DNA from: a virus
IMG/VR virus record: IMGVR_UViG_3300025864_000003
Span: 1-51,736 of that record
DNA: 51,736 bases
Direction: 5' to 3' (one strand)
Under the pieces are notes generated by a model. It was not told where the DNA came from and searched no databases. It worked only from the letters and a program-made list of their open reading frames with translations. Positions 32,722 through 39,241 of the stretch are shown here, one piece after another (position 1 is the stretch's first letter; every line of letters starts with the position of its first letter). The translations under genes and the position numbers were made by a program.

Positions 32722-33240
32722 GCTCACCACACATACGGGGCTCACGCTCACATAGGTGAGCCCCCAGGTCCGTGCAGGGTGGTGCCTGCACGCCGATGAC
32801 GCCAGCCTAGGCGAAACCTGAGCTAGCCTCCTTCATATAGGCATGAAGTGTAGCAAGGCGAAGACGAAGAGAACTACAATACGTTCCGAGCCATGGGTGC
32901 GACCGGGAACACGGTAACCCATGGGGTGCCTACCACCAATACAGGTGGAGTGCGTACCCGCTTTCAGCGGGGTCCACAGGCCAGACTCGGCAGGGCGAAG
33001 ACACATGTACCCAACATGCACGGGCATTTTACGTGTGTCTATGGCAAGCCCTGAAGCACTCCGAGCAGTACCCGTCTGTCTGCGCCTAAGGGTGAGGACA
33101 TGGGGAAGCCACGTGAGGAACGTGGGTGCAGGAAGAAAAGCATTTGGCGGAGGACGCGTATGAAGGTGAGGACATAGGATGGCAGCCTACAACGGCAGCA
33201 TAGCCGTATAAAGCACGCCTAATACTCACATAACATTACG
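32722..33240 (+). ncRNA. large structured non-coding RNA (ROOL/GOLLD-like candidate) upstream of tRNA-His
   Basis: About 520 nt with no gene but dense helices: GGGGCTCAC/GTGAGCCCC (32737-32764); CGTGCAGG/CCTGCACG (32771-32792); CTTCAT/ATGAAG (32831-32848); CCATGGGT/ACCCATGG (32891-32924) enclosing ACCG/CGGT; CCACC/GGTGG (32933-32948); CCCGC/GCGGG (32957-32971); a 10-bp stem 32999-33008 with 33031-33040 enclosing ATGC/GCAT; CCACGT/ACGTGG (33109-33125); ACGG/CCGT (33192-33207). The unit GGCGAAGAC occurs at 32857-32865 and 32994-33002; GGTGAGGACAT at 33091-33101 and 33165-33175. Size, phage context and tRNA neighbour match ROOL and GOLLD RNAs, but I cannot test their consensus here. Confidence 0.65.
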
Positions 33241-33241
33241 A

Positions 33242-33318
33242 GTGACGGTAGCATAATTGGATAATGCCTTAGGATGTGGCCCTAAGCGATGTGGGTCCGA
33301 GCCCCACCCGTCACTCCA
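33242..33318 (+). tRNA. tRNA-His (GTG)
   Basis: A full cloverleaf: acceptor GTGACGG (33242-33248) with CCGTCAC (33308-33314), T8, D-stem GCAT/ATGC, anticodon stem TTAGG/CCTAA with loop ATGTGGC (anticodon GTG at 33276-33278, T33 present), T-arm GTGGG-TCCGAGC-CCCAC and an encoded CCA. The discriminator base is T and the base before the stem is A, whereas bacterial tRNA-His normally has G(-1) opposite C73. It directly follows the large structured RNA region. Confidence 0.88.
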
Positions 33319-33336
33319 GTTCGTACATAGATGGTT

Positions 33337-33351
33337 GAGCCCAAAGGGCTC
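33337..33351 (+). other. tight hairpin after the tRNA
   Basis: GAGCCC-AAA-GGGCTC, a 6-bp stem with a three-base loop, 19 nt after the tRNA CCA. It lacks a T-run, so it is more likely a processing or pausing signal than a terminator. Confidence 0.4.
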
Positions 33352-33395
33352 CTGATGATGGCCCGAAAGCCGAAACCGAACATGGAGGCGCGTAG

Positions 33396-33560
33396 ATGCG
33401 TGGCGATGGTCTGATAGCGTGTGAGATATGCGGGCAAGACATACTCGTAGTTTCCGCCATGTGGCACGAGTGTGCCTGTGCAGATAAGCAGGGTGTAACG
33501 ACACCCTTGTGCCAGGAATGTGACAAAGAGAACCCAACGGGCGATTGCCCGAATGACTAG
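33396..33560 (+). CDS. zinc-binding mini-protein
   Basis: A 54-aa protein with GGAGG seven bases before the ATG. Cys pattern CEICG, HECACA, CQECDK, DCP: two CxxC pairs plus extra Cys/His, as in a small zinc ribbon. It opens the long array of coupled small genes. Function unknown. Confidence 0.65.
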   Translation: MRGDGLIACEICGQDILVVSAMWHECACADKQGVTTPLCQECDKENPTGDCPND

Positions 33561-33570
33561 GAAGGATATC

Positions 33571-33744
33571 ATGACGCTTCACACACAAGAGGCTGCTATA
33601 GAATATCAATACGAATGTGCACATGCCTCGGATGAGTTCCTGGAGGAAGACGAGTCGGTTAGCACCGACGAGAGTGCGTTCACCTGCGTCATCTGTGGGT
33701 GTAATGAAGTGTTCGTGGACGGCAAGTTCGAGTGTGGGTGCTGA
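33571..33744 (+). CDS. acidic mini-protein with C-terminal Cys cluster
   Basis: A 57-aa protein starting at 33571 (AGGAAGGA upstream). The acidic helix (ASDEFLEEDESVSTDES) is followed by FTCVICGCNEVFVDGKFECGC, a CxxCxC...CxC zinc knuckle. Same build as other members of this array. Function unknown. Confidence 0.65.
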   Translation: MTLHTQEAAIEYQYECAHASDEFLEEDESVSTDESAFTCVICGCNEVFVDGKFECGC

Positions 33745-33745
33745 C

Positions 33746-33901
33746 ATGGATGACCTGGACAAGATAGCATACGATGATCTGTGGGCGGAATTTGAGAAGC
33801 TGAAGGACTTCTGCTGGAAAGAGACATTTCGTGCGGATGATGCTGAGGCCAAGATAGAGCGCCTTGTGGCCGCAGAGCGGATTTGCAGGGGAAGGTGCTA
33901 A
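33746..33901 (+). CDS. small coiled-coil protein
   Basis: A 51-aa helical protein (YDDLWAEFEKLKDFCWKE, EAKIERLVAAERI) with heptad spacing and a basic CRGRC end. The start lies one base after the previous stop and its stop precedes the next ATG by one base. Probably an oligomerisation or adaptor peptide; no family recognised. Confidence 0.6.
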   Translation: MDDLDKIAYDDLWAEFEKLKDFCWKETFRADDAEAKIERLVAAERICRGRC

Positions 33902-33902
33902 C

Positions 33903-34037
33903 ATGACCGCACAACACAAGGCTGAGAAGGAGGCTCGACTGGCTGCCTACGCAGCAGCACTTGCAATCTGGAAGGCGTTGGATGCACACACCGAGCTGAG
34001 CGAGACGGTGCGACGTGCAAGGAAGAAGCTGACATGA
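33903..34037 (+). CDS. small helical protein
   Basis: A 44-aa Ala/Lys/Glu-rich helix (HKAEKEARLAAYAAALAIWKAL, shown in part) with a basic C-terminus (RRARKKLT). It overlaps the next start (ATGA). Too short for family assignment; the coupled position in the array supports its reality. Confidence 0.5.
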   Translation: MTAQHKAEKEARLAAYAAALAIWKALDAHTELSETVRRARKKLT

Positions 34038-34087
34038 GGACGCCACGGCGCAAGGTGACGTGCCCGATTTGTGGGGGGAGATGCTGA
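34034..34087 (+). CDS. 17-aa zinc-knuckle peptide
   Basis: MRTPRRKVTCPICGGRC: a basic arm and a CPxCGxxC knuckle, coupled by ATGA overlap to the previous gene and followed one base later by the next start. If real it is one of the smallest CxxC genes in the array. It may instead be the remnant of a longer zinc gene. Confidence 0.35.
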   Translation: MRTPRRKVTCPICGGRC

Positions 34088-34088
34088 C

Positions 34089-34232
34089 ATGAGCGAGGAC
34101 GCATACAGGGGGTTGGACCCCGACATCAGCGAACAGTATGTGCTAACACAGTTCTATGCAGGCATGGAAAAGCTGGAAGTATACCTCACAAAGCAGGCCG
34201 CGTTTGATGAGTATGTGAAGGATGGTGAGTGA
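34089..34232 (+). CDS. hypothetical small acidic protein
   Basis: A 47-aa acidic protein (SEDAYRGLDPDISEQYVLTQ, then a helix MEKLEVYLTKQAAFDEYVK). Coupled to both neighbours: it starts one base after the previous stop, and its last base is the first base of the next ATG. Function unknown. Confidence 0.6.
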   Translation: MSEDAYRGLDPDISEQYVLTQFYAGMEKLEVYLTKQAAFDEYVKDGE

Positions 34233-34411
34233 TGGGGTGGCCGCAGGTTGCAGGTATAGCGGGAACACTGCTGCTTATGGTCTTCTTCATCGCAGCATAT
34301 ACGTGGACGACACTAAGCGATTGGCGCTTCAACCGCCGACTCAAGAGAGACTACCCGGATTTGTGGCAAAAACGCCTTGATCGTGAGGCAAACAGGAAGC
34401 AGGGAAACTGA
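34232..34411 (+). CDS. single-pass membrane protein
   Basis: A 59-aa protein with one N-terminal membrane helix (VAGIAGTLLLMVFFIAAYTW) and a strongly basic cytoplasmic tail (RFNRRLKRDY, KRLDREANRKQ). A GTG three bases upstream is an alternative start. Small anchored phage proteins of this form often target host envelope or division factors, but nothing specific can be said. Confidence 0.65.
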   Translation: MGWPQVAGIAGTLLLMVFFIAAYTWTTLSDWRFNRRLKRDYPDLWQKRLDREANRKQGN

Positions 34412-34647
34412 TGTACGCTGATGACCTAGCAATTGGACTGTCGTACAAGTATAGCAACGAGTATGTAGGCTACTGGAAAAAGGCATACCTTGATGGACGC
34501 GAAAGTTACGAGGATTTCGTATCCATTCGTGATTATGTGATGGAGCTTGTTGGCCTCACGTTCCAGCCCGGAATTGTAATGGTGCAGAGTCACGGTTCGA
34601 TCAAGCCAATACATGTGGATAATCTGAAGCTGACATGCGCAGAATGA
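34411..34647 (+). CDS. hypothetical protein
   Basis: A 78-aa alpha/beta protein (DLAIGLSYKYSNEYVGYWKK, then a beta C-terminus GIVMVQSHGSIKPIHVDN). It starts on the last base of the previous stop and its stop overlaps the next start. No family recognised. Confidence 0.65.
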   Translation: MYADDLAIGLSYKYSNEYVGYWKKAYLDGRESYEDFVSIRDYVMELVGLTFQPGIVMVQSHGSIKPIHVDNLKLTCAE

Positions 34648-34916
34648 GCGCACTTGACAACTACCGCAGAGTTTGGCCATGCGGAGAAGTCTCCGGACTC
34701 GCTGAGGCCGCCATCAGGGAGCTGGAGGACGAGATCAAACAGCTAAAGGAGGAATACGCTGATCTCAGTGCACACTTTGATGCACAGATGACAGCCGAGA
34801 ATAGATTGAATGAACTGGTCGACTCTGGAGTGCTGGGTAGCCTTCCATCCTATACGGATGACCCCGGAGATCGTCGCTATCCCCGTAGTCAGTCGTTCAT
34901 ACAAGAAACATTCTGA
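34644..34916 (+). CDS. coiled-coil protein
   Basis: A 90-aa protein; residues about 20-65 form a coiled coil (AIRELEDEIKQLKEEYADL, continuing), and the C-terminal third is Pro/Ser/Arg-rich and extended. ATG 34644 overlaps the previous stop (ATGA); an ATG at 34635 is the alternative. Function unknown. Confidence 0.65.
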   Translation: MSALDNYRRVWPCGEVSGLAEAAIRELEDEIKQLKEEYADLSAHFDAQMTAENRLNELVDSGVLGSLPSYTDDPGDRRYPRSQSFIQETF

Positions 34917-34930
34917 GGAGGTTGCGGACA

Positions 34931-36367
34931 ATGATCGAGTGTCCATCCATAGAGGTGCTGGAGTCCATGGGTTTTGATTTCAACACTACATTTGGCGTGG
35001 AGTTCGAGTTCTACTGTGTAGACGAAGACCGTGACGGTGTGGCTGACCATCTCGACAGCACCACCGGCATCAGCACACGTAGTGAACACTACAACCACAT
35101 TGACAATGACCACTACTGGAAGATTGTCTCGGACGCATCCCTGGATAGTTACGAAGATGACGGGGGATACGAGTGCGAGAATTGCGAAGTAAATCCTACG
35201 TGCGACGAGGACTGTGCGTACAACTGCACCCCAAGTTATGATTGCAGCGAGTGCGAGGTGAACACATACGACGGGCCAGAAGGCGAAGGTCCAGAGTGCG
35301 GGGAATGTGCAGAGCTAAACGACTTCCCCTCGTATGAGTGCGGGGATTGCGAGCAAGAGCGATACTGTGACGAGGACTGCTCATACCACTGTAGCCGCAG
35401 CAATTCGGGCAAGGGGGGCATGGAGCTAGTGTCCCCAATCCTGCAAGGCCACAAGGGGCTGAGTCAGGTACACGCCATGTTGGAGGCGCTGGAGGGCCTT
35501 GATTGCAGCGTAGATGAGAGCTGCGGGATGCACCTGCATCTTGACGGCGAGTCTCTAACGCATAACGACATGAAGAACCTTGCGTCCCTATATGTCAAGT
35601 ATGAGGCCACCATCGACAGCATCATGCCTGCTTCCCGTAGAAACAACAGCAATTGTAAATCCATGTGCAACGCAAGGTGGGGCGCCAGGGACTACGGCTG
35701 CGAGGCTCCACGCTTGAAGAAGATTGCGGCCAAGTTCGATGAAATGGAATCCGCCAAGGTTATGAGCGAGCTTCTGGGCATATGGAGAGATCGCTTCATC
35801 AAGCTGAACCTGGAGGCTATGCACGACCACGGAACTGTTGAGTTTCGTCAGCATGGCGGTACTCTGAGTTTCGAGAAGACCATGCACTGGGTTACCCTGT
35901 GCATGAACATGAGGCGCAGAGCTGTATGCGTATCGAAGGTGAGTCTGTCTGCCGAGAGCTACCCGTCTCTGGAGTGTATGATGGACGAGTTGGGGTCCAG
36001 CGAAGAGAGTAGGGCCTTCTGGCTGAAGAGGCGCGACCAATTCGCGGAAGAGGTATCCGCAGACCGTGCTCGTGTTGAGGTGGATGAGGCTAGGCGTGCC
36101 GTACATTACGAACAGCGGGAACACGACGAGCGTGTTGCTGCACAAGAGGCTTGGCGCTGGAACGCGGAGAGAAACGAACGAGGTGCGCAGGCAAGTTGGC
36201 TATTGTGGGACTATCCGATCCCTCTGCCGGATTCGGCATACGAATTACTCGCACGAGACAGAGCCTTCTGGTATTCCCGGGGTGCCGCACAGGCGGCAAG
36301 GGCGGAGAATGAGATACGGCCAGAGCTTCTGTTCGGCGACTATTATATGGCAATGCACGTAGCATAA
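34931..36367 (+). CDS. amidoligase (Amidoligase_2 family) with Cys-rich insertion
   Basis: A 478-aa ATP-dependent amidoligase of the glutamine-synthetase-like fold. Motifs in order: FGVEFEF (21-27) for metal and ATP, GGMELVSPIL (~161), SCGMHLHLDG (~200), and VEFRQHGGTL (~302), all standard for the family, which joins carboxylates to amines on peptides or metabolites. Unusual is an insertion at residues ~80-157 with 14 Cys in two tandem copies of YECxxCExxxxCDEDCxYxC, likely zinc-binding. The C-terminus is an Arg/Glu helix (RVEVDEARRAVHYEQREHDE). Start at ATG 34931, with GAGGAGG 10 bases upstream. The next gene is a cyclotransferase, the classic partner. Confidence 0.88.
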   Translation: MIECPSIEVLESMGFDFNTTFGVEFEFYCVDEDRDGVADHLDSTTGISTRSEHYNHIDNDHYWKIVSDASLDSYEDDGGYECENCEVNPTCDEDCAYNCTPSYDCSECEVNTYDGPEGEGPECGECAELNDFPSYECGDCEQERYCDEDCSYHCSRSNSGKGGMELVSPILQGHKGLSQVHAMLEALEGLDCSVDESCGMHLHLDGESLTHNDMKNLASLYVKYEATIDSIMPASRRNNSNCKSMCNARWGARDYGCEAPRLKKIAAKFDEMESAKVMSELLGIWRDRFIKLNLEAMHDHGTVEFRQHGGTLSFEKTMHWVTLCMNMRRRAVCVSKVSLSAESYPSLECMMDELGSSEESRAFWLKRRDQFAEEVSADRARVEVDEARRAVHYEQREHDERVAAQEAWRWNAERNERGAQASWLLWDYPIPLPDSAYELLARDRAFWYSRGAAQAARAENEIRPELLFGDYYMAMHVA

Positions 36368-36378
36368 TGGGAGGCTAT

Positions 36379-37200
36379 ATGACGAAGGACTACAAGAGGT
36401 TGTGGAAGTGGGTTGACCCCGAGGCATACAGACAGAAGATGGAGGACAAATACGAACATCACCCGCGCCTTTACATAGCATATGGAAGCAACCTGAACAT
36501 ACCGCAGATGCAGGCACGTTGCTACACTGCGAAGCAAGTAAGGGTCGTGAATCTTCTCGACTATGAGCTGGTGTTCACAGACGTGCTTACAGTCGAGCCG
36601 TTACTAGGCAGCAAGGTGCCGTGTGGACTGTGGCGCGTGACACCGGAGGACATTGACGCCCTAGACACATACGAGGGCTATCCCCACCTTTACGACAAGG
36701 TATATGTCACCATAAACATTGATGGCGTGGACGAACTGGCGTTCCTGTACGTGTTGGACATCGAATACGAGCTGTCGGCACCATACAGCGGTTACCTTCG
36801 CACCTGCCTTGACGGGTACAGGCAGTGGGGCCTTGACGAGAATGTGCTTAGAATGGCCGAGGCGGCTGCCGTGGACGCCGAGAGGGATGTAGAGAAAACA
36901 CCCATGGAGTGCTCCTCCTGTAACGTAGTTCTACCACGTCCGCTGATGACCAAGACTCGCTTATTTGGATGGATGTGCCTGGACTGTCAGGAAGTCATGT
37001 TCTACGGCCAAGACGGGAATGTGGCATCATACGGACACAACACCATAGGGACACCGAGAACATCGCTGTTGTATGATGACCTGTCGCCTGATTGGGAGAC
37101 TTGCGACCCCAGCGAGCTGGACTGGAGTCCCGGAGGCGACTATGCATATGACGACATGGGGTCGAACAGACAAGCGGATTGTGGAGGAGGATGGAGCTGA
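36379..37200 (+). CDS. gamma-glutamylcyclotransferase (GGCT/AIG2-like) with C-terminal zinc ribbon
   Basis: A 273-aa protein. The cyclotransferase domain (about 30-165) has LYIAYGSNLN (31-40), the substrate loop, and catalytic Glu99 in DTYEGYPHLYDKVYV. Such enzymes release 5-oxoproline from gamma-glutamyl amines. Residues about 177-215 form a zinc ribbon (ECSSCNVVL, WMCLDCQEV), then an acidic tail (YDDLSPDWETCDPSELDW). The start at 36379 has GGGAGG in front; an ATG at 36367 has no such site. Together with the amidoligase it could make and remove an isopeptide or gamma-glutamyl mark, as proposed for amidoligase operons in general. Confidence 0.85.
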   Translation: MTKDYKRLWKWVDPEAYRQKMEDKYEHHPRLYIAYGSNLNIPQMQARCYTAKQVRVVNLLDYELVFTDVLTVEPLLGSKVPCGLWRVTPEDIDALDTYEGYPHLYDKVYVTINIDGVDELAFLYVLDIEYELSAPYSGYLRTCLDGYRQWGLDENVLRMAEAAAVDAERDVEKTPMECSSCNVVLPRPLMTKTRLFGWMCLDCQEVMFYGQDGNVASYGHNTIGTPRTSLLYDDLSPDWETCDPSELDWSPGGDYAYDDMGSNRQADCGGGWS

Positions 37201-37355
37201 TGAACAGAGTAGAAAAGGCGCTATTCCTACTGGAGTGGGTCGAAGACCTGGTAGATACAGAATGCATTGACGGAAAATACAACGATCAACTCAGGAGAGC
37301 GCGTCACAAGCTTCGGGATGCCACTCTTGAGCTGCAACTGGTGAACAAACCATGA
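37200..37355 (+). CDS. small helical protein
   Basis: A 51-aa helical, charged protein (VEKALFLLEWVEDLVDTEC, then QLRRARHKLRDATLELQL). It overlaps the cyclotransferase stop by one base and the next start by four. Possibly a coiled-coil adaptor of the amidoligase pair; function unknown. Confidence 0.6.
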   Translation: MNRVEKALFLLEWVEDLVDTECIDGKYNDQLRRARHKLRDATLELQLVNKP

Positions 37356-37585
37356 AAACACCACAGGACCAGTTTCTTTGCGATGCCGTGCGTCGGATGA
37401 TTGGTGCTCATCGTTCGGCGGACTATTTTCTGATGCAGCATCGCAACCTAAGGAAGCATGTTGAGTTTGCCATTGAGGCGCAGCGCATGTACACCATCGC
37501 GGATAAGAGATTGCAGGAGTTGGGCGTCGTAGATAATGCGGCGCGACAGAACTGTATTCACGGCATCGTATCGGCCCCGACATGA
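37352..37585 (+). CDS. hypothetical protein
   Basis: A 77-aa, mostly helical, basic protein (FLCDAVRRMIGAHRSADYF, HVEFAIEAQRMYTIADKRLQ) coupled by ATGA on both sides. No motif recognised. It closes the stretch directly behind the amidoligase and cyclotransferase pair. Confidence 0.65.
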   Translation: MKTPQDQFLCDAVRRMIGAHRSADYFLMQHRNLRKHVEFAIEAQRMYTIADKRLQELGVVDNAARQNCIHGIVSAPT

Positions 37586-37695
37586 AGGCGCGGACTGTAA
37601 ATGCACTTGCGGACGCTACTATATGGGCGGCAATTCGCATCCTCGGGTTGATGCCGAGGGTGATAGTAAAACTGGGTTCGGAGGAGAGGAAATAG
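37582..37695 (+). CDS. small basic helical protein
   Basis: A 37-aa protein (VNALADATIWAAIRILGLMP then RVIVKLGSEERK): a hydrophobic amphipathic helix with a basic end, perhaps membrane-associated. Starts on the previous stop (ATGA). Small size keeps confidence moderate. Confidence 0.45.
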   Translation: MKARTVNALADATIWAAIRILGLMPRVIVKLGSEERK

Positions 37696-37699
37696 GATG

Positions 37700-37705
37700 T
37701 ATAAT
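37700..37705 (+). promoter_or_regulatory. possible internal promoter (TGTATAAT)
   Basis: A TATAAT preceded by TG in the only short gap of this part of the operon, just before an AGGAGG-led gene at 37720. The TGTATAAT form also occurs before the tmRNA-like RNA (30556-30563) and in the candidate origin (31726-31733). The -35 is poor. Confidence 0.35.
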
Positions 37706-37719
37706 ATACAGGAGGTATC

Positions 37720-37893
37720 ATGAACCTAAACCCTGATCCCGATCGTATTTACTGTCCCGACTGCGGGGAAGACGGCGGACTGGCGGAAGTGGTGAGCGGC
37801 TACTTCAGTCCAGATGTGCTGATATTCCGCTGTCCGTACTGTCACACGCTTGTGGAGGATGGCTGCTTCGTCTACATCAAGCCCCCGAGATGA
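37720..37893 (+). CDS. zinc-ribbon mini-protein
   Basis: A 57-aa classic zinc ribbon: YCPDCGEDGGLAEVVSGYF and FRCPYCHTLVEDGCF, two CxxC pairs about 30 residues apart, similar to rubredoxin-like knuckles of transcription-type zinc ribbons. AGGAGG lies five bases before the ATG, and a possible promoter lies just upstream. Function unknown. Confidence 0.75.
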   Translation: MNLNPDPDRIYCPDCGEDGGLAEVVSGYFSPDVLIFRCPYCHTLVEDGCFVYIKPPR

Positions 37894-37976
37894 CAGAGCT
37901 CATCGTTACGGGGGTTGTCACGATTGTAATCTGTGTCATAATTATTAGTATGTTTGTACCTGGGAGGAACAAATGA
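37890..37976 (+). CDS. 28-aa membrane peptide
   Basis: Nearly the whole peptide is one membrane helix (LIVTGVVTIVICVIIISMFV) with a basic end (PGRNK). Coupled by ATGA at both ends. Single-helix peptides of this size can be toxins, pinholin-like or regulators of membrane proteins; no evidence selects one. Confidence 0.55.
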   Translation: MTELIVTGVVTIVICVIIISMFVPGRNK

Positions 37977-38407
37977 GCAATATGAAGAATTGGTGCGACG
38001 GCCTGCGTGACTTGGTGAGCTTTGTGGAGTGTCGCGAAGACATGTTCGACGGATACATCACGCCATTTACCATGAACCTGTTCGCCGATGATGCCGAGAA
38101 CATGGCCGAAAAGGCGCGCCTGCTGGGAACAGCCAGCAAACATGAGCAGGGTGGGTACTACTTCCTGGAAAAGAATTTCGGCCCACACAGCGTTCAGTTG
38201 AACATCCAGCGTGACCAGATTTGCGCTAAGGTGCAAGTCGGCACAAAGACGGTTCTAAGGCCGGACCCAGGTGTTCCGCAAATAGAGGTGGAAGAGCCCG
38301 TGTATGAATGGACTTGTCCTGACTCGGTGCTATCTGGGGGCCTAGCCTCCGATCTCTCTGGCGATGAACCCGTCACCACCGACAGCGAAGTTGAAGGTGT
38401 GATGTGA
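37973..38407 (+). CDS. hypothetical protein
   Basis: A 144-aa protein with GGGAGGAA upstream. The N-terminal half is helical (WCDGLRDLVSFVECREDMF, DDAENMAEKARLLGTAS), the middle beta (SVQLNIQRDQICAKVQVGTK), and the C-terminal third acidic and extended. No known family. One of the largest unknowns of the array. Confidence 0.7.
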   Translation: MSNMKNWCDGLRDLVSFVECREDMFDGYITPFTMNLFADDAENMAEKARLLGTASKHEQGGYYFLEKNFGPHSVQLNIQRDQICAKVQVGTKTVLRPDPGVPQIEVEEPVYEWTCPDSVLSGGLASDLSGDEPVTTDSEVEGVM

Positions 38408-38628
38408 GCGGACCATGCACCGACTGCGGAGGGCCTGATTACCAGACGCTGGAAGCGAAGAACGTCATAGCGGCCGAAGACCTTGAGGCAGCCAAGCGCG
38501 ATTTGCAAGTGGAGCGCGAGTGGCGCGGAAAGGCCGAGGCCATAGTTGGCGAGCTGGAGGGCAGGAACACCCAACTGCGCGTTGCTCTTGACGACATCTC
38601 AGAGATATTGGAGGGGGTGTTCGCATGA
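38404..38628 (+). CDS. zinc-knuckle and coiled-coil protein
   Basis: A 74-aa protein with a GTG start overlapping the previous stop. PCTDCGGPDY at the N-terminus is followed by a coiled coil (ALEDLEAAKRDLQ-like heptads through ISEILEGVF). The same order, CxxC then coil, is seen at 28664. Function unknown. Confidence 0.65.
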   Translation: MSGPCTDCGGPDYQTLEAKNVIAAEDLEAAKRDLQVEREWRGKAEAIVGELEGRNTQLRVALDDISEILEGVFA

Positions 38629-38879
38629 GCGTGTTGGACGAACTGCGGAAGACCCTGGGCAACGACCCACACGGTGACGGGTGGAGAACAGATGACATTC
38701 TGTCCGAGATTTATGCCTTCGAGGATGCACACCCGGGGCTGATGGACCTGACCCAGGCGTGCGACAGGTGCGGCAAGCCGATGAGTTGGCAGATGGAAGT
38801 CGGCGTGCGTATAGCGGATTCCAACCCCAGGAACTTCTCCGGGTGTCTCTGCCCAGCCTGCGCCAAGGAGATCAAATGA
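38625..38879 (+). CDS. zinc-finger protein
   Basis: An 84-aa protein; helical N-terminal half (SVLDELRKTLGN, DDILSEIYAFEDAHPG) and a C-terminal zinc ribbon (CDRCGKPMSW ... CLCPACAKEIK). The finger resembles those at 40819 and 41043. ATGA coupling on both sides. Function unknown. Confidence 0.7.
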   Translation: MSVLDELRKTLGNDPHGDGWRTDDILSEIYAFEDAHPGLMDLTQACDRCGKPMSWQMEVGVRIADSNPRNFSGCLCPACAKEIK

Positions 38880-39049
38880 GCGTACAGGAAGAGTTCGAGC
38901 CCAACTTCAACGCACGGTGGGCATTTGAAGAGCACATGCATATATTGGAAGAAGAGGAGGCGGACCGATACGAAGGCACGAACTTTGATGAGGATTTCAC
39001 CGTCTATGACGAAGACCTATGGACGTGGGCGGACAATGATCGCAGCTGA
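38876..39049 (+). CDS. small acidic protein
   Basis: A 57-aa very acidic protein (HILEEEEADRYEGTNFDEDF, DEDLWTWADND). Such a charge can mimic DNA, as in anti-restriction proteins, but the same composition is common in small phage proteins and no family is recognised. Overlaps the previous stop by four bases. Confidence 0.6.
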   Translation: MSVQEEFEPNFNARWAFEEHMHILEEEEADRYEGTNFDEDFTVYDEDLWTWADNDRS

Positions 39050-39061
39050 GAAGGAGACGAA

Positions 39062-39241
39062 ATGAGTGCATACGGATATCGCATTGAGGTGTACGAATAC
39101 GATGTCGACGGCGAGCCGTGCAATGTGTCGTCAACTGGCTCCGAGTTTGATGAGGAAGCCCTGGCCGAGGCACACAATAGACTAGCAAGCGGGGCGTCTT
39201 CCGTCGTCATCCAGTTAGTGACTACATGGAGGCAGCTGTGA
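39062..39241 (+). CDS. hypothetical small protein
   Basis: A 59-aa alpha/beta protein (YGYRIEVYEYDVDGEPCNV, SEFDEEALAEAHNRLAS, SVVIQLVTTW). The strand-helix-strand order may form a small ferredoxin-like half-domain. GGAGACGAA precedes the ATG. Function unknown. Confidence 0.65.
   Translation: MSAYGYRIEVYEYDVDGEPCNVSSTGSEFDEEALAEAHNRLASGASSVVIQLVTTWRQL

Noticed and set aside
33358-33414. 18-aa frame after the tRNA (MARKPKPNMEARR...)
   Set aside because: No ribosome-binding site and it overlaps the better-started 54-aa zinc gene at 33396.
33226-33852. 208-aa minus-strand frame across the tRNA and following genes
   Set aside because: It runs antisense through a good tRNA and three well-started zinc genes, with no family features.
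34922-34930. TTG start of the amidoligase at 34922
   Set aside because: The GAGGAGG site would be only one base away; the ATG at 34931 has suitable spacing.
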